Assembly: GCA_964356705.1 (NCBI GenBank)
Contig: CAYHIN010000002.1
Span: 1 to 39,305 of the forward strand
Reading direction: 5' to 3'
DNA length: 39,305 bases
Source of the DNA: CAYHIN01 sp964356705
GTDB lineage: Bacteria > Patescibacteriota > Microgenomatia > CAZETR01 > Amesbacteraceae
Program-made: the position numbers and the translations under genes
In this document: positions 22,580 through 30,782 of the stretch, piece by piece
Layout of the letters: each line of letters begins with the position of its first letter
Position numbering within the stretch: the stretch's first letter is position 1
Notes under the pieces: model-generated
The model's input: only the letters and a program-made list of their open reading frames with translations
Databases searched by the model: none
What the model was told of the DNA's origin: nothing

Positions 22580-24620
22580 TTTCGTACACTCGAGTCTGTC
22601 CGGACTCATATATCACTCGACCCAATTTTCCAAACTTTTTTTCATCCAGAGTCGGATATTTCTGCCTTTCCCCGCTTCCCACTATGACCAGCCTTACATC
22701 GTATTTTTTTAGGATAGTTTGAGCCACGTTTACGTCTGTTGTTTCATAGACATCTCTGACTTCTTGGGTTCTTTTGGCAATCACGTCGTATCCTCTCCAT
22801 AGCCATTCATGCACCAGCCACCCGCCGACCGTCGGCGCTCCCGAAAAAGCCGAGATTCTATTTGCATCAGTATAGCTGTCTCCCGAAGCCTCGAGGATCA
22901 CTGGCATTTTTCCTGGTGGGTAATTTTTCTCAATCAGTTTTACGATTTCAAAGTCTTCCGGGTATCTGGTTTCAAACCACTCGAGTCCATACAGGCCTTG
23001 ATGATTTTTCAGTCCCCCAAAATACGATTTCACGGCAAAATATGGATAAATACCAATTAAAAAGACCAGCGGCAGTACTCCCAGTTTGTACCACTTGCTC
23101 TGAGTGGTCGCGACCACATACCCCGAGATAATGGACATAAGTATAAATACCTGATACCCCAGCTTAAACATAGTGTTGCTCCTAAAGTGCATCGGATAAA
23201 TATCCTTAAAGTAGAAAAACTCCGGGAAAATAATCAGCCCCAAACAAAACAAACTAATTACTAAAAATATCTTATTAACTGGGTTTTGTGTCTTGAGTCT
23301 TGAGTCTTGTAGCCACAATGCGGCAGCATTGTAGGCGAAGAATCCCCACAGCAACAGCATCATCCAGATGGGGGACCTTTGACATTTGTCGACCGTCTCA
23401 AAGACAATTGGTCCGATCTTTTGATTGGCCAAGAAAGCCGGTGGACAATTGACTGCTAGTCCCGATACAAATGGCTCAAAGTTCAAAACAAACGGCGATA
23501 TTGTAATCCCAAAGGAAACAAAAACAATCAACAACTTAACCATATGTCCATATAGCAATCTTCTGTCAAACAATTCGCGTCCGTATTTCCATACATATAG
23601 TAGTCCAAACAGTCCAGCATATATCAGTCCATCCAAGGCATTGGTCATAAACATGAGTCCGGTCAGTATTCCAAATACGACCATCTTCGTCTTATCTATT
23701 TTTCCCAGGGCATACATTTCGAAAATCATTGCAATCCCGAGTAGTACCAGAGGAATATCCAGTACATGCCCGTGCATATCTGAGACTACAAATGAGTAAG
23801 ACGGAAATTCATGGATTGTGTACGGGATAAATCTCGTTGCGTTTGGATACCAATATGAGTTCCAGCCCACCGAAGTAGGCTGCCAAATTTTCCAAAAAGG
23901 TGGAGGCTCGTCCCCACTATATCCAGACGTAAACGCATATATAGTCTGCAGATTTCCCGACAGTGCCACAAAAAAGATAGTCAACATCACCCCCGCCCAC
24001 TTTTTATCACCGCGCAAATGCCGCAGCAGTCTAAGTGCCATGCTTGCTACCATCGAGACTGTCAAGGCAAAAGTAGACGCCAGCATTAGGTTAAATCCAT
24101 ACGCCAGGTCTACCCCCGATATCCGGGACACAATCGCCATCATCAAATGTCCAAAGTAGTAGTAATTAATCGGCTTCCCTGTATACCACATGTCAGCCGG
24201 GGGGAAGTATTCGCTATGTAATATCGATTTGGTAAATCCATAGTCCATAAATTTCTCTAGTCCATTTATCGAGGGCTCATGTGCTTTTACCCACGCCCAT
24301 GTTAGTAGTGCTAGTCCAAAAAACACCTCACACAAAATCAGCTTTTTCCAGGCCACAGACACTTTAGTATTTCTTACATATCCCACCACTCCCACAATCC
24401 CCGCGATCGCAAGTGTTGTCACCAGACTGAACGGCACAATTCTCAATGATCCCAATACCCAAGCTACCAGTGCTACTATTCCCAGTCCAAACGCTTTTGC
24501 CAGCATATAGCCCTGATCTGGCCAATTTGAAAAAAAACGTTTACAGTACCCAAATCCCACCACCCCAAAAAACCACCACGCCACCCACCACTGCAAGGTC
24601 AACACTATATCTGACGCCAT
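22572..24620 (-). CDS. DUF2298 (YYY-domain) polytopic membrane protein
   Basis: This protein of about 682 aa has a dozen or more membrane helices and belongs to the DUF2298/Chlor_Arch_YYY group. The signature is MDYGFTKSILHSEYFPPADM followed by WYTGKPINYYYFGH. Other likely loop motifs are SYSFVVSDMHGHVLDIPL and a C-terminal extracytoplasmic domain with DANRISAFSGAPTVGGW. The group is probably a GT-C-like glycosyltransferase, by resemblance only. A longer ORF reaches 24668, but the ATG at 24618-24620 is chosen. It sits 7 nt after a TATAAT and avoids overlapping the divergent gene. A heptad repeat encodes about residues 437-446 in a loop between helices. Confidence 0.88.
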   Translation of the reverse strand: MASDIVLTLQWWVAWWFFGVVGFGYCKRFFSNWPDQGYMLAKAFGLGIVALVAWVLGSLRIVPFSLVTTLAIAGIVGVVGYVRNTKVSVAWKKLILCEVFFGLALLTWAWVKAHEPSINGLEKFMDYGFTKSILHSEYFPPADMWYTGKPINYYYFGHLMMAIVSRISGVDLAYGFNLMLASTFALTVSMVASMALRLLRHLRGDKKWAGVMLTIFFVALSGNLQTIYAFTSGYSGDEPPPFWKIWQPTSVGWNSYWYPNATRFIPYTIHEFPSYSFVVSDMHGHVLDIPLVLLGIAMIFEMYALGKIDKTKMVVFGILTGLMFMTNALDGLIYAGLFGLLYVWKYGRELFDRRLLYGHMVKLLIVFVSFGITISPFVLNFEPFVSGLAVNCPPAFLANQKIGPIVFETVDKCQRSPIWMMLLLWGFFAYNAAALWLQDSRLKTQNPVNKIFLVISLFCLGLIIFPEFFYFKDIYPMHFRSNTMFKLGYQVFILMSIISGYVVATTQSKWYKLGVLPLVFLIGIYPYFAVKSYFGGLKNHQGLYGLEWFETRYPEDFEIVKLIEKNYPPGKMPVILEASGDSYTDANRISAFSGAPTVGGWLVHEWLWRGYDVIAKRTQEVRDVYETTDVNVAQTILKKYDVRLVIVGSGERQKYPTLDEKKFGKLGRVIYESGQTRVYEII
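23284..23311. repeat. Heptanucleotide tandem repeat inside the DUF2298 gene
   Basis: The plus strand reads TTTTGTG TCTTGAG TCTTGAG TCTTGTA, with two identical units. The minus strand encodes LQDSRLKTQ in a hydrophilic loop. Plus-strand reading would give TGA; the coding orientation is open in all frames. Confidence 0.85.
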
Positions 24621-24627
24621 AAAGTAA

Positions 24628-24635
24628 ATTATAAT
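24628..24635. promoter_or_regulatory. Palindromic ATTATAAT serving two divergent leaderless starts
   Basis: TATAAT at 24630-24635 on the plus strand is 8 nt from the GTG at 24644. TATAAT on the minus strand (24628-24633) is 7 nt from the ATG at 24618-24620. Both -10 elements share the same 8-bp palindrome. No Shine-Dalgarno is present on either side. Confidence 0.6.
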
Positions 24636-24643
24636 CAAAACTT

Positions 24644-26167
24644 GTGAAAAAGTATTTGGCATTCTCAATCTTTGCCATTTGGCTCATGTTTTCCACCCTC
24701 TCTTACGTGAATGGCGAATTCCGCGTCTCATCAAAAGTTTGGAGTGACTTTGGCGCCGCCATCCCCCTCATGCGCTCCTTCTCCCAAGGGCAAAATTGGC
24801 CTCCAGAGCACCCGCTCTTCCCCGGCGAACCCATTAGATATCACTATTTGTTTTACCTAGGCGCAGGCCTGCTTGAGCGAGCGGGTCTCAGACCCGACCT
24901 CGCCCTAAATCTACTCAGCACAATTGGTTTTTTTGGCCTCATGACATTGGTTTACAAATTGGCCGGGCATCTCTTTGGCAAAAAAGCCTCCCTTATAGCC
25001 GTCGTATTTCTGATCTTCAATAGTTCATTCTCCTTCGTCGATTATTTTGCAGATCGGGGACTATCCCTCAAATCACTCATGGCTGTTCCTTTTCAGACCG
25101 AGTTTGCCTCCTTTTATCCCTGGAGGGAGTCAAAAGTCGCTGCATTCTGGAACCTAAATATCTATACCAACCAGCGCCATCTGGCCTTTTCATACGCCAT
25201 AGTTTTACTGATTATCTATATAAACTACGCTCGCCCCAGATATCTCTGGCTCACAGGTATATTGCTGGCAACTCTGGCTTCTCTAAACCAAGCCGCTTTA
25301 TTGATTGCCATAATTTATCTTTTTTTCCTATGTATCCAAAACAGGCACTTGTGGAAGACTTATTTATTCTCGGCTCTCTTAGGGCTGCCGTTTTTATACC
25401 CTTATTTATTTATGTCTCATGTTCCGCCCCAGATTTTATTTCATCCGGGGTTTATCACCCAAAACCCTCTTCGTTTCTGGTTATTCAATCTCGGTCTCCA
25501 CTTCTTTTTTATACCTATTGGTTTTCTTTTTGCCTCAAAAAAGATGTCCTCTCTCGTCTTTGGCACCATAGTCACATTTCTTCTCGCAAATCTCTACCAG
25601 TTCTCTCCCGATATGTTCAACAATCATAAGTTCATAAACTTTGCCGTCATTATAGGCTCCATGTTCACCGCAGGTCTCATCATAAAATTCAAGCCGGCAA
25701 TACGTTATACGTTATACATAATACTTATTTTGGGTGGTCTCTTTGATATCTTTCCTATTATCAACGACAGAAAAGTAATACTGTCCGACCGACACACAAA
25801 CCCGGACATTCAGTTTTACAGTACTCTTCCTCGAAAATCAGTCGTCCTCAACAGCACCTGGTTTTATCACCCAGCCAGTATCGCCGGACTGCCAATTTTT
25901 AACGGCTACTCTTACTTTACTTGGTCATATGGCTACGACCAAAGACAAAGGGAGAAAGAGGCGATGACTATATATGCCTCGCCCAACAAACCCACCGCTT
26001 GCTCATTATTGCTGGAAAACAACATCTCTTACGTCGAGCTCAATCCTCATCACGAAGGGTTCTTACAGCCAAACTACTCACTCTGGTCAAATGAATTTGC
26101 AAAAGTTTATACCAATCCTGAAACTGAAACGACAGTTTACTCCGTTGCAAAATCATGCACAAGTTAA
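24644..26167 (+). CDS. Polytopic membrane protein related to DUF2298 proteins
   Basis: This 507-aa protein has about 10-12 membrane helices and starts at a GTG (KKYLAFSIFAIWLMFSTLSY). Near the N-terminus, WPPEHPLFPGEPIRYHYLFY mirrors the PPADM-WYTGKPINYYYFGH signature of the divergent DUF2298 protein, so the two appear distantly related. The C-terminal part is an extracytoplasmic domain (VVLNSTWFYHPASIAGLPIF). It is probably a GT-C-like glycosyltransferase using a lipid-linked sugar; no substrate can be named. A heptad repeat encodes IRYTLYIIL in a late helix. It overlaps the following gene by 13 bp. Confidence 0.75.
   Translation: MKKYLAFSIFAIWLMFSTLSYVNGEFRVSSKVWSDFGAAIPLMRSFSQGQNWPPEHPLFPGEPIRYHYLFYLGAGLLERAGLRPDLALNLLSTIGFFGLMTLVYKLAGHLFGKKASLIAVVFLIFNSSFSFVDYFADRGLSLKSLMAVPFQTEFASFYPWRESKVAAFWNLNIYTNQRHLAFSYAIVLLIIYINYARPRYLWLTGILLATLASLNQAALLIAIIYLFFLCIQNRHLWKTYLFSALLGLPFLYPYLFMSHVPPQILFHPGFITQNPLRFWLFNLGLHFFFIPIGFLFASKKMSSLVFGTIVTFLLANLYQFSPDMFNNHKFINFAVIIGSMFTAGLIIKFKPAIRYTLYIILILGGLFDIFPIINDRKVILSDRHTNPDIQFYSTLPRKSVVLNSTWFYHPASIAGLPIFNGYSYFTWSYGYDQRQREKEAMTIYASPNKPTACSLLLENNISYVELNPHHEGFLQPNYSLWSNEFAKVYTNPETETTVYSVAKSCTS
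25700..25727. repeat. Heptanucleotide tandem repeat inside a membrane helix
   Basis: This reads ATACGTT ATACGTT ATACATA ATACTTA, four 7-bp units, translated as IRYTLYIIL, at the start of a hydrophobic helix. The heptad is open in all three plus frames. Confidence 0.85.
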
Positions 26168-27831
26168 AAAATCACATCCCAATTATTCTTGTTCTTTTAA
26201 TTGGCTTTATGCTGCGTATTGTTGGTCTGAATTGGGACCAGGGTTATCATCTCCATCCCGACGAACGATTTTTGACTATGGTCGCCCTAGACATTCAGTG
26301 GCCACAATCAATCAGTCAATATTTTGACACTAGTATTTCTCCCCTCAATCCTCACAACAAAAGTTTTGACTTCTTTGTATACGGCCTCTGGCCGGTTTTG
26401 TTGGTCAAAGCAGTGTCTCAAGCCATTATGCTGCATGACTACTCCAGTCTAAATCTAGTCGGACGGGTTTTGTCGGCGATTGTAGATACCGCAACGGTAC
26501 TTGTTATTTACAAGACAGTCCTATATCTCGCTCGTCGCCGTCTATCGGCTTTTCTCGCCTCTGCGACATACTCGCTCTTTGTTCTGCCTCTCCAGCTATC
26601 ACACTATTTTGCCACCGACCCGTATCTCAATTTCTGCCTGGCCCTCACTCTTTATTTGTTGACGATTTTTCTCTCCGTGACGAGACCCTGGCGCCAGGCT
26701 ATCCTTATTGGCCTTACTTTTGGTCTGGCTGTCTCGGCAAAAGTTTCGGCAGTTTTGTTTGCCCCCATTATCGTCTTGGGTTTCGTGATCCATCTCTTTC
26801 GTTTCCGCGCACTCCGCCCACTTTTTTTCTCAGGTCTCATCATGTCAGTTGTGATTTTTGTCACCCTCCATCTTTTTTACCCTTATTTATTTTCTGGATT
26901 TTTTACTCCAAATCCCAAGCTATTGGCAAACTGGCAACAGCTAAAGTTTCTCGAGGTCCCCAGCCCGCATTTCCCTCCCTCCGTTCAGTGGGCAGACACC
27001 CAAAAATTTATTTTTCCTCTGCTCAACCTCTTTTTTGTAGGTCTCGGTCCGGTCTGGTCTCTAGTATTCGTAGCAGCTATAATTAGTCAAAAGTGGATCA
27101 GGAACTCCGGCCTGTGGCTAGTTCTTACATGGACACTCTTGCTCTTTTTGCTCCAGGGCTCCCAAGCCATCAAGCCCCTACGCTACCTACTCCCCATCTT
27201 TCCCGGTCTGGCTATCATGATCGGTTTCTACTTGGGCCATCTCCCCAAGCGAGTGATATTGTTCACTCTTCTTATAGGGTCAGTTTGGGGACTGGGATTC
27301 TTATCAGTGTATACACATCCCCATCCTCGGGTTGCCGCGTCCGAATGGATGTACAAAAATATTCCCGCCGGGACCACCATCTCGTGTGATCTTTGGGACG
27401 ATTGCCTCCCTCTCTCAAACAGGAGTTATACTCTCATCGAGACTCGTCCCTTCGATCCCGACAGTACTCAGTATCTGTCCAAGCTTTCCCAGATCCAATA
27501 TCTGGCCATCTCCAGCAATCGCACCTACGGTAGTGTCACTCACAAGCCGGATTTTTATCCCCAGACCTCAGTCTTTTACACAGATTTATTCTCAAGTAAG
27601 GCTGGTTTCAAAAAAATCGCTGAATTCACATCTCGTCCCGGGTTCGCCATTCCAGGTATTCACTTCTGTTTTACTCCACCCATACTCGACTATGGCCGAG
27701 TCGCCGGCATCAGCTGCGACACTCCGGGTATCTGGTTAGTCGACGACTTCGTCGATGAATCATTCACCGTCTACGATCATCCAAGAGTAACTATTTTTGA
27801 GAAGACTTCCTCTTTAGAACCCAAAATATAG
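26155..27831 (+). CDS. GT39-like membrane glycosyltransferase
   Basis: This 558-aa polytopic protein resembles dolichyl-phosphate-mannose mannosyltransferase-like (GT39/PMT_2) enzymes. The first extracytoplasmic loop carries LHPDERF after the first helix; the D-E pair is the usual catalytic acidic motif of GT-C enzymes. Later helices include LSAFLASATYSLFVLPLQLSHYFATDPYL. A C-terminal soluble region (HPHPRVAASEWMYKNIPAGT) follows. It probably transfers sugars from polyprenyl phosphate carriers outside the membrane. It starts 13 bp inside the preceding gene. Its 3' end overlaps the convergent methyltransferase by 41 bp. Confidence 0.85.
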   Translation: MHKLKNHIPIILVLLIGFMLRIVGLNWDQGYHLHPDERFLTMVALDIQWPQSISQYFDTSISPLNPHNKSFDFFVYGLWPVLLVKAVSQAIMLHDYSSLNLVGRVLSAIVDTATVLVIYKTVLYLARRRLSAFLASATYSLFVLPLQLSHYFATDPYLNFCLALTLYLLTIFLSVTRPWRQAILIGLTFGLAVSAKVSAVLFAPIIVLGFVIHLFRFRALRPLFFSGLIMSVVIFVTLHLFYPYLFSGFFTPNPKLLANWQQLKFLEVPSPHFPPSVQWADTQKFIFPLLNLFFVGLGPVWSLVFVAAIISQKWIRNSGLWLVLTWTLLLFLLQGSQAIKPLRYLLPIFPGLAIMIGFYLGHLPKRVILFTLLIGSVWGLGFLSVYTHPHPRVAASEWMYKNIPAGTTISCDLWDDCLPLSNRSYTLIETRPFDPDSTQYLSKLSQIQYLAISSNRTYGSVTHKPDFYPQTSVFYTDLFSSKAGFKKIAEFTSRPGFAIPGIHFCFTPPILDYGRVAGISCDTPGIWLVDDFVDESFTVYDHPRVTIFEKTSSLEPKI

Positions 27832-28579
27832 CCCCTGATTTTTCAGCTGACACTGGCGTATTCATGATTTTTATAAAATAGTCCAAGGGATACCATTTTG
27901 TGAGTGTTGGCCATAGCACCCATTTACCAAAAATGGTTCTGGTAATCAGGCTTGGTACAGATATGTAGTGAGCGATGTCCATTAGTCGGCAGGCAGCGGG
28001 GGACAGGTAACCAGTTTTTTGCACCACTTCAAATCCTGCTTTTTTAAATTTTTCTTCCCACTGCGCACTAGACAGCAAATTAAAATGTACCTGTTTCTTC
28101 TTCATCCAGGTTACATAGGCGTTTCCCAAAAGGACACTTCCTACCAGATTCTTCTCCCAAGAAGCGGTCATCACTGTTGTCACAAATCGTCCTCCAGGCT
28201 TAGTCACTCTCCCGGTTTCTCGTAAAACCTGATCGATGTTTGGAATATGTTCCAATACGCAGTTAGAAACCACAGTTCCAAAACTCTTATCGTCAAACGG
28301 CAATTTTTTTCCATCATATGTAACTATCTTTCCATAAGTACCATCTTGTACCTCGGATATCCGGCTATCTTCTACATCCACTCCGACATCCAGTTTTCCA
28401 AACGCAATCTTTGCAAAAAAACCGTCTCCACATCCCAAGTCCAAGATAGGTTTTCCAAATCTGGGTAATTGGGAAAATAGCAGTACCTCTCTCGCTCTGA
28501 TCAAGGCCAAAAACAGCGGTCGCTCACGTAAGTATTTCTGCAAATAGTCTTTCATAAGGAAAGTCAATCTTTTTAACAT
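27791..28579 (-). CDS. SAM-dependent methyltransferase (glycan-cluster)
   Basis: This 262-aa protein has motif I ILDLGCGDGFFAKIAF, the acidic VGVDVED, motif II SNCVLEHIPNIDQVLRETGR and motif III VTKPGGRFVTTV. It resembles Methyltransf_11-type enzymes found in cell-surface polysaccharide clusters. The start lies 56 bp inside the upstream GT4 gene, so the two are very likely co-translated. Its 3' end overlaps the convergent GT39-like gene by 41 bp, and no terminator is visible. A role in methylating a surface glycan or its lipid carrier is an inference from context. Confidence 0.88.
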   Translation of the reverse strand: MLKRLTFLMKDYLQKYLRERPLFLALIRAREVLLFSQLPRFGKPILDLGCGDGFFAKIAFGKLDVGVDVEDSRISEVQDGTYGKIVTYDGKKLPFDDKSFGTVVSNCVLEHIPNIDQVLRETGRVTKPGGRFVTTVMTASWEKNLVGSVLLGNAYVTWMKKKQVHFNLLSSAQWEEKFKKAGFEVVQKTGYLSPAACRLMDIAHYISVPSLITRTIFGKWVLWPTLTKWYPLDYFIKIMNTPVSAEKSGAIFWVLKRKSSQK

Positions 28580-29588
28580 ATCTTTTTCTGTTCTTCAAAA
28601 TTTTCTTCACTGCGACAGCTATCGCTTCACTGTTTCGCGCCGGGATTATCTCGCCCATGCCAGTTGCGCTAACTGGCACACGCACTCCTGGTAAATCAGA
28701 GGCTGCGACTGGGACTCCACACAACATTGCTTCTACTTGGACAATCCCAAAAGCTTCAGTTGAATTCACAGAAGGCAGCACTAAAACATCGATCAATTTA
28801 TAAAAACCACCCATCTGATCTGGTTTTACCGTACCCAAAAACTTCACTCGATCTTTATATTTTTCCACCAGTTTCATTATTTGATCTTTATAATTTTGTT
28901 CTCCCACTGGGTCTAATGGCCCCGCAACTACTATCATGACGTTTCTATCCAAGTGTTCAAGTGCCTGGATCAGATACTCAAATCCTTTTTCGACAGCCAG
29001 TCTGGCCGCCATCCCGACCCATACCTGTCCTTTGGGCTTCTTCACATCCAGTGAGCCACTAGGTTGTGGAACAGGAGGATATACATACACCGTCTTATCC
29101 AAAAATCCCGCCAGGAGTTTACTCGCCTTCGCATAGTCCTCAGTGTAAACAATTATTTTTCTAGCCAGTCTCAAGGTCAGCCAGTTGGCTGCCTCTACGA
29201 CCCCCTGCACAATCTTGTTTGGATAATCTATTTCACAGTGATAGATGGCGACGATCTTTTTTCCAAGCAATTTCCCAAAAAAAGCTGGGACAAATCCTTC
29301 CACTTGGGGCAGATTTATTACTAAGACGTCGCATTCGCGGACTTGGACCCACGCTTTTATGACAAAATCAAAAGACAAAAAACCCTTACTTACTTTTACA
29401 TCTGGGCGGGCCCTAATTATTTTCACCTCATCCTGTATTTGTGTTTTGAGCAGATCACTCGTGTGCCTCATGCACAAGACTCTCACATCATGTCCTCGCA
29501 AGGTCAGTTCTTTTGCGACTCTATCTATATATACAGTTACACCAGAAACATAGGGCAAAAAATATGTATTAGAAAATAATATTTTCAT
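28524..29588 (-). CDS. GT4-type glycosyltransferase
   Basis: This 354-aa GT-B-fold retaining glycosyltransferase begins MKILFSNTYFLPYVSGVTVY, the typical N-terminal nucleotide-fold strand with a glycine-containing loop. The C-terminal donor-binding half has VWVGMAARLAVEKGFEYLI and the E-x7-E motif in EAFGIVQVEAMLCGVPV. It likely transfers a sugar from a nucleotide-sugar to a lipid-linked acceptor in the cytoplasm. Its start overlaps the FkbM stop by ATGA, and its end overlaps the methyltransferase by 56 bp. Confidence 0.93.
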   Translation of the reverse strand: MKILFSNTYFLPYVSGVTVYIDRVAKELTLRGHDVRVLCMRHTSDLLKTQIQDEVKIIRARPDVKVSKGFLSFDFVIKAWVQVRECDVLVINLPQVEGFVPAFFGKLLGKKIVAIYHCEIDYPNKIVQGVVEAANWLTLRLARKIIVYTEDYAKASKLLAGFLDKTVYVYPPVPQPSGSLDVKKPKGQVWVGMAARLAVEKGFEYLIQALEHLDRNVMIVVAGPLDPVGEQNYKDQIMKLVEKYKDRVKFLGTVKPDQMGGFYKLIDVLVLPSVNSTEAFGIVQVEAMLCGVPVAASDLPGVRVPVSATGMGEIIPARNSEAIAVAVKKILKNRKRYVKKIDFPYERLFAEILT

Positions 29589-30202
29589 CGCGATGCTAAT
29601 AACAGGCCCAAATCAGGCACGCCTTTTCGGGTTATCAATGTACATTTAAACCCCGCGTTTTCTAATTTGTTGTATAGATTGTTTACATCTCCAGCCCACG
29701 AGTGGTACTCCATTACTATCACTCTGATTCCCTTCAGTAGTTTGTTAGTAGCACTTCTTATGATATCAAATTCACAGCCCTCGCAGTCGATCTTCAACAC
29801 ATCAATTTTCGAACCAATCATCCTGGAGACAAGTTCAAGATTGGTTGCCGCCTCTTGCAGAGCAAATACGTTTTTTACACTGTTATTTTCGCAATTTTTT
29901 TTCAACAACAAAAATCTTTTGGTATCGGGTTCAAACGACCAAATTTTCGTCCACGGATGTTCAACCGCAGTCAGGATTGCAAAATCTCCCATACCTCCAC
30001 CGATATCCACTATCACCCGGTCCTTTTTTGATATTGATCCGATTAGCTTATGATATTCACGATCGATGATTATTTCCTTTATCTCTATTAAGTCTTCCAG
30101 TCTATCGAAAACAAATTTTATCTTCGGACCTTTCAAAAAGTATTTAGTCAGCGCCCACCCAGTCTGAAGATAGTAAGTTAGTCTACTGATTCTGAATTTC
30201 AT
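29585..30202 (-). CDS. FkbM-family methyltransferase
   Basis: This 205-aa protein has VIVDIGGGMGDFAILTA (SAM motif I), WSFEPDTKRFLLLKKNCENN and IDVLKIDCEGCEFDIIRSA, the last being the FkbM signature, with VIVMEYHSW at the following strand. FkbM enzymes O-methylate sugars or natural products. Placement between a HAD phosphatase and a GT4 transferase suggests glycan methylation. It begins 20 bp inside the HAD gene, and its stop overlaps the GT4 start by ATGA. Confidence 0.9.
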   Translation of the reverse strand: MKFRISRLTYYLQTGWALTKYFLKGPKIKFVFDRLEDLIEIKEIIIDREYHKLIGSISKKDRVIVDIGGGMGDFAILTAVEHPWTKIWSFEPDTKRFLLLKKNCENNSVKNVFALQEAATNLELVSRMIGSKIDVLKIDCEGCEFDIIRSATNKLLKGIRVIVMEYHSWAGDVNNLYNKLENAGFKCTLITRKGVPDLGLLLASR

Positions 30203-30746
30203 ATAACACAGATCTTAAGTATGGATAGCTTTCTGGGTCTTTAGGGTACAAATGTCTATCCAGTATGTTGTAAATCCAAAAGATTCTCACTTGGGTAGCT
30301 TTTCTCAAATGACTCACAATATCCAAATTGTCCTCTACAAAATAATCAAGCCCGAGCTTACTCACCATGCTCTCCTTAAACAAATGTGGCTGTTCATCCA
30401 AGTCGTTAGAATTAATAGAGGTAAAAATATTCGTAAGTCCATTTTTCTTCAGCCATTTGTCCAAATCGCCTCGCAAAAAACTATATCTAGCGGTAATCAG
30501 GTGAAACTCGTATTTTGGATTCTTGGCCATCTCCTTTAATAGCCCCACCCCATCTGCTGGAAATACACTCGATTCATGGAGGATTCTCCACAATCCCTTT
30601 TGCCAATCATTCTTGGGAACAAAAAACCTCGTCCCCCTTTTCTTTAATATCTTCCTTTTAAAAAAAGTAATCGGCGCTCTGATTACTCGAAATGGGTTGT
30701 ATGCCACTACTCCGTCAAAGTCCAAACCAATCTTTATCTTTTTCAC
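30183..30746 (-). CDS. HAD-superfamily phosphatase-like protein
   Basis: This 187-aa protein has motif I GLDFDGVVAYNPF (nucleophile Asp and second Asp present), motif II LITARYSF, and an acidic motif IV FVEDNLDIV. The insert after motif I is basic (FFKRKILKKRGTRFFVPK). The overall plan resembles 5'-nucleotidase-like or uncharacterised HAD phosphatases. The substrate is unknown, and a sugar-phosphate role would fit the neighbouring glycan enzymes. It overlaps fkbM by 20 bp at its 3' end and lies 36 bp after the FN3-LPVTG gene. Confidence 0.85.
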   Translation of the reverse strand: MKKIKIGLDFDGVVAYNPFRVIRAPITFFKRKILKKRGTRFFVPKNDWQKGLWRILHESSVFPADGVGLLKEMAKNPKYEFHLITARYSFLRGDLDKWLKKNGLTNIFTSINSNDLDEQPHLFKESMVSKLGLDYFVEDNLDIVSHLRKATQVRIFWIYNILDRHLYPKDPESYPYLRSVLYEIQNQ

Positions 30747-30782
30747 AAGCCTAATTGTAGCTGATTTTGAGCATATCAGCCA

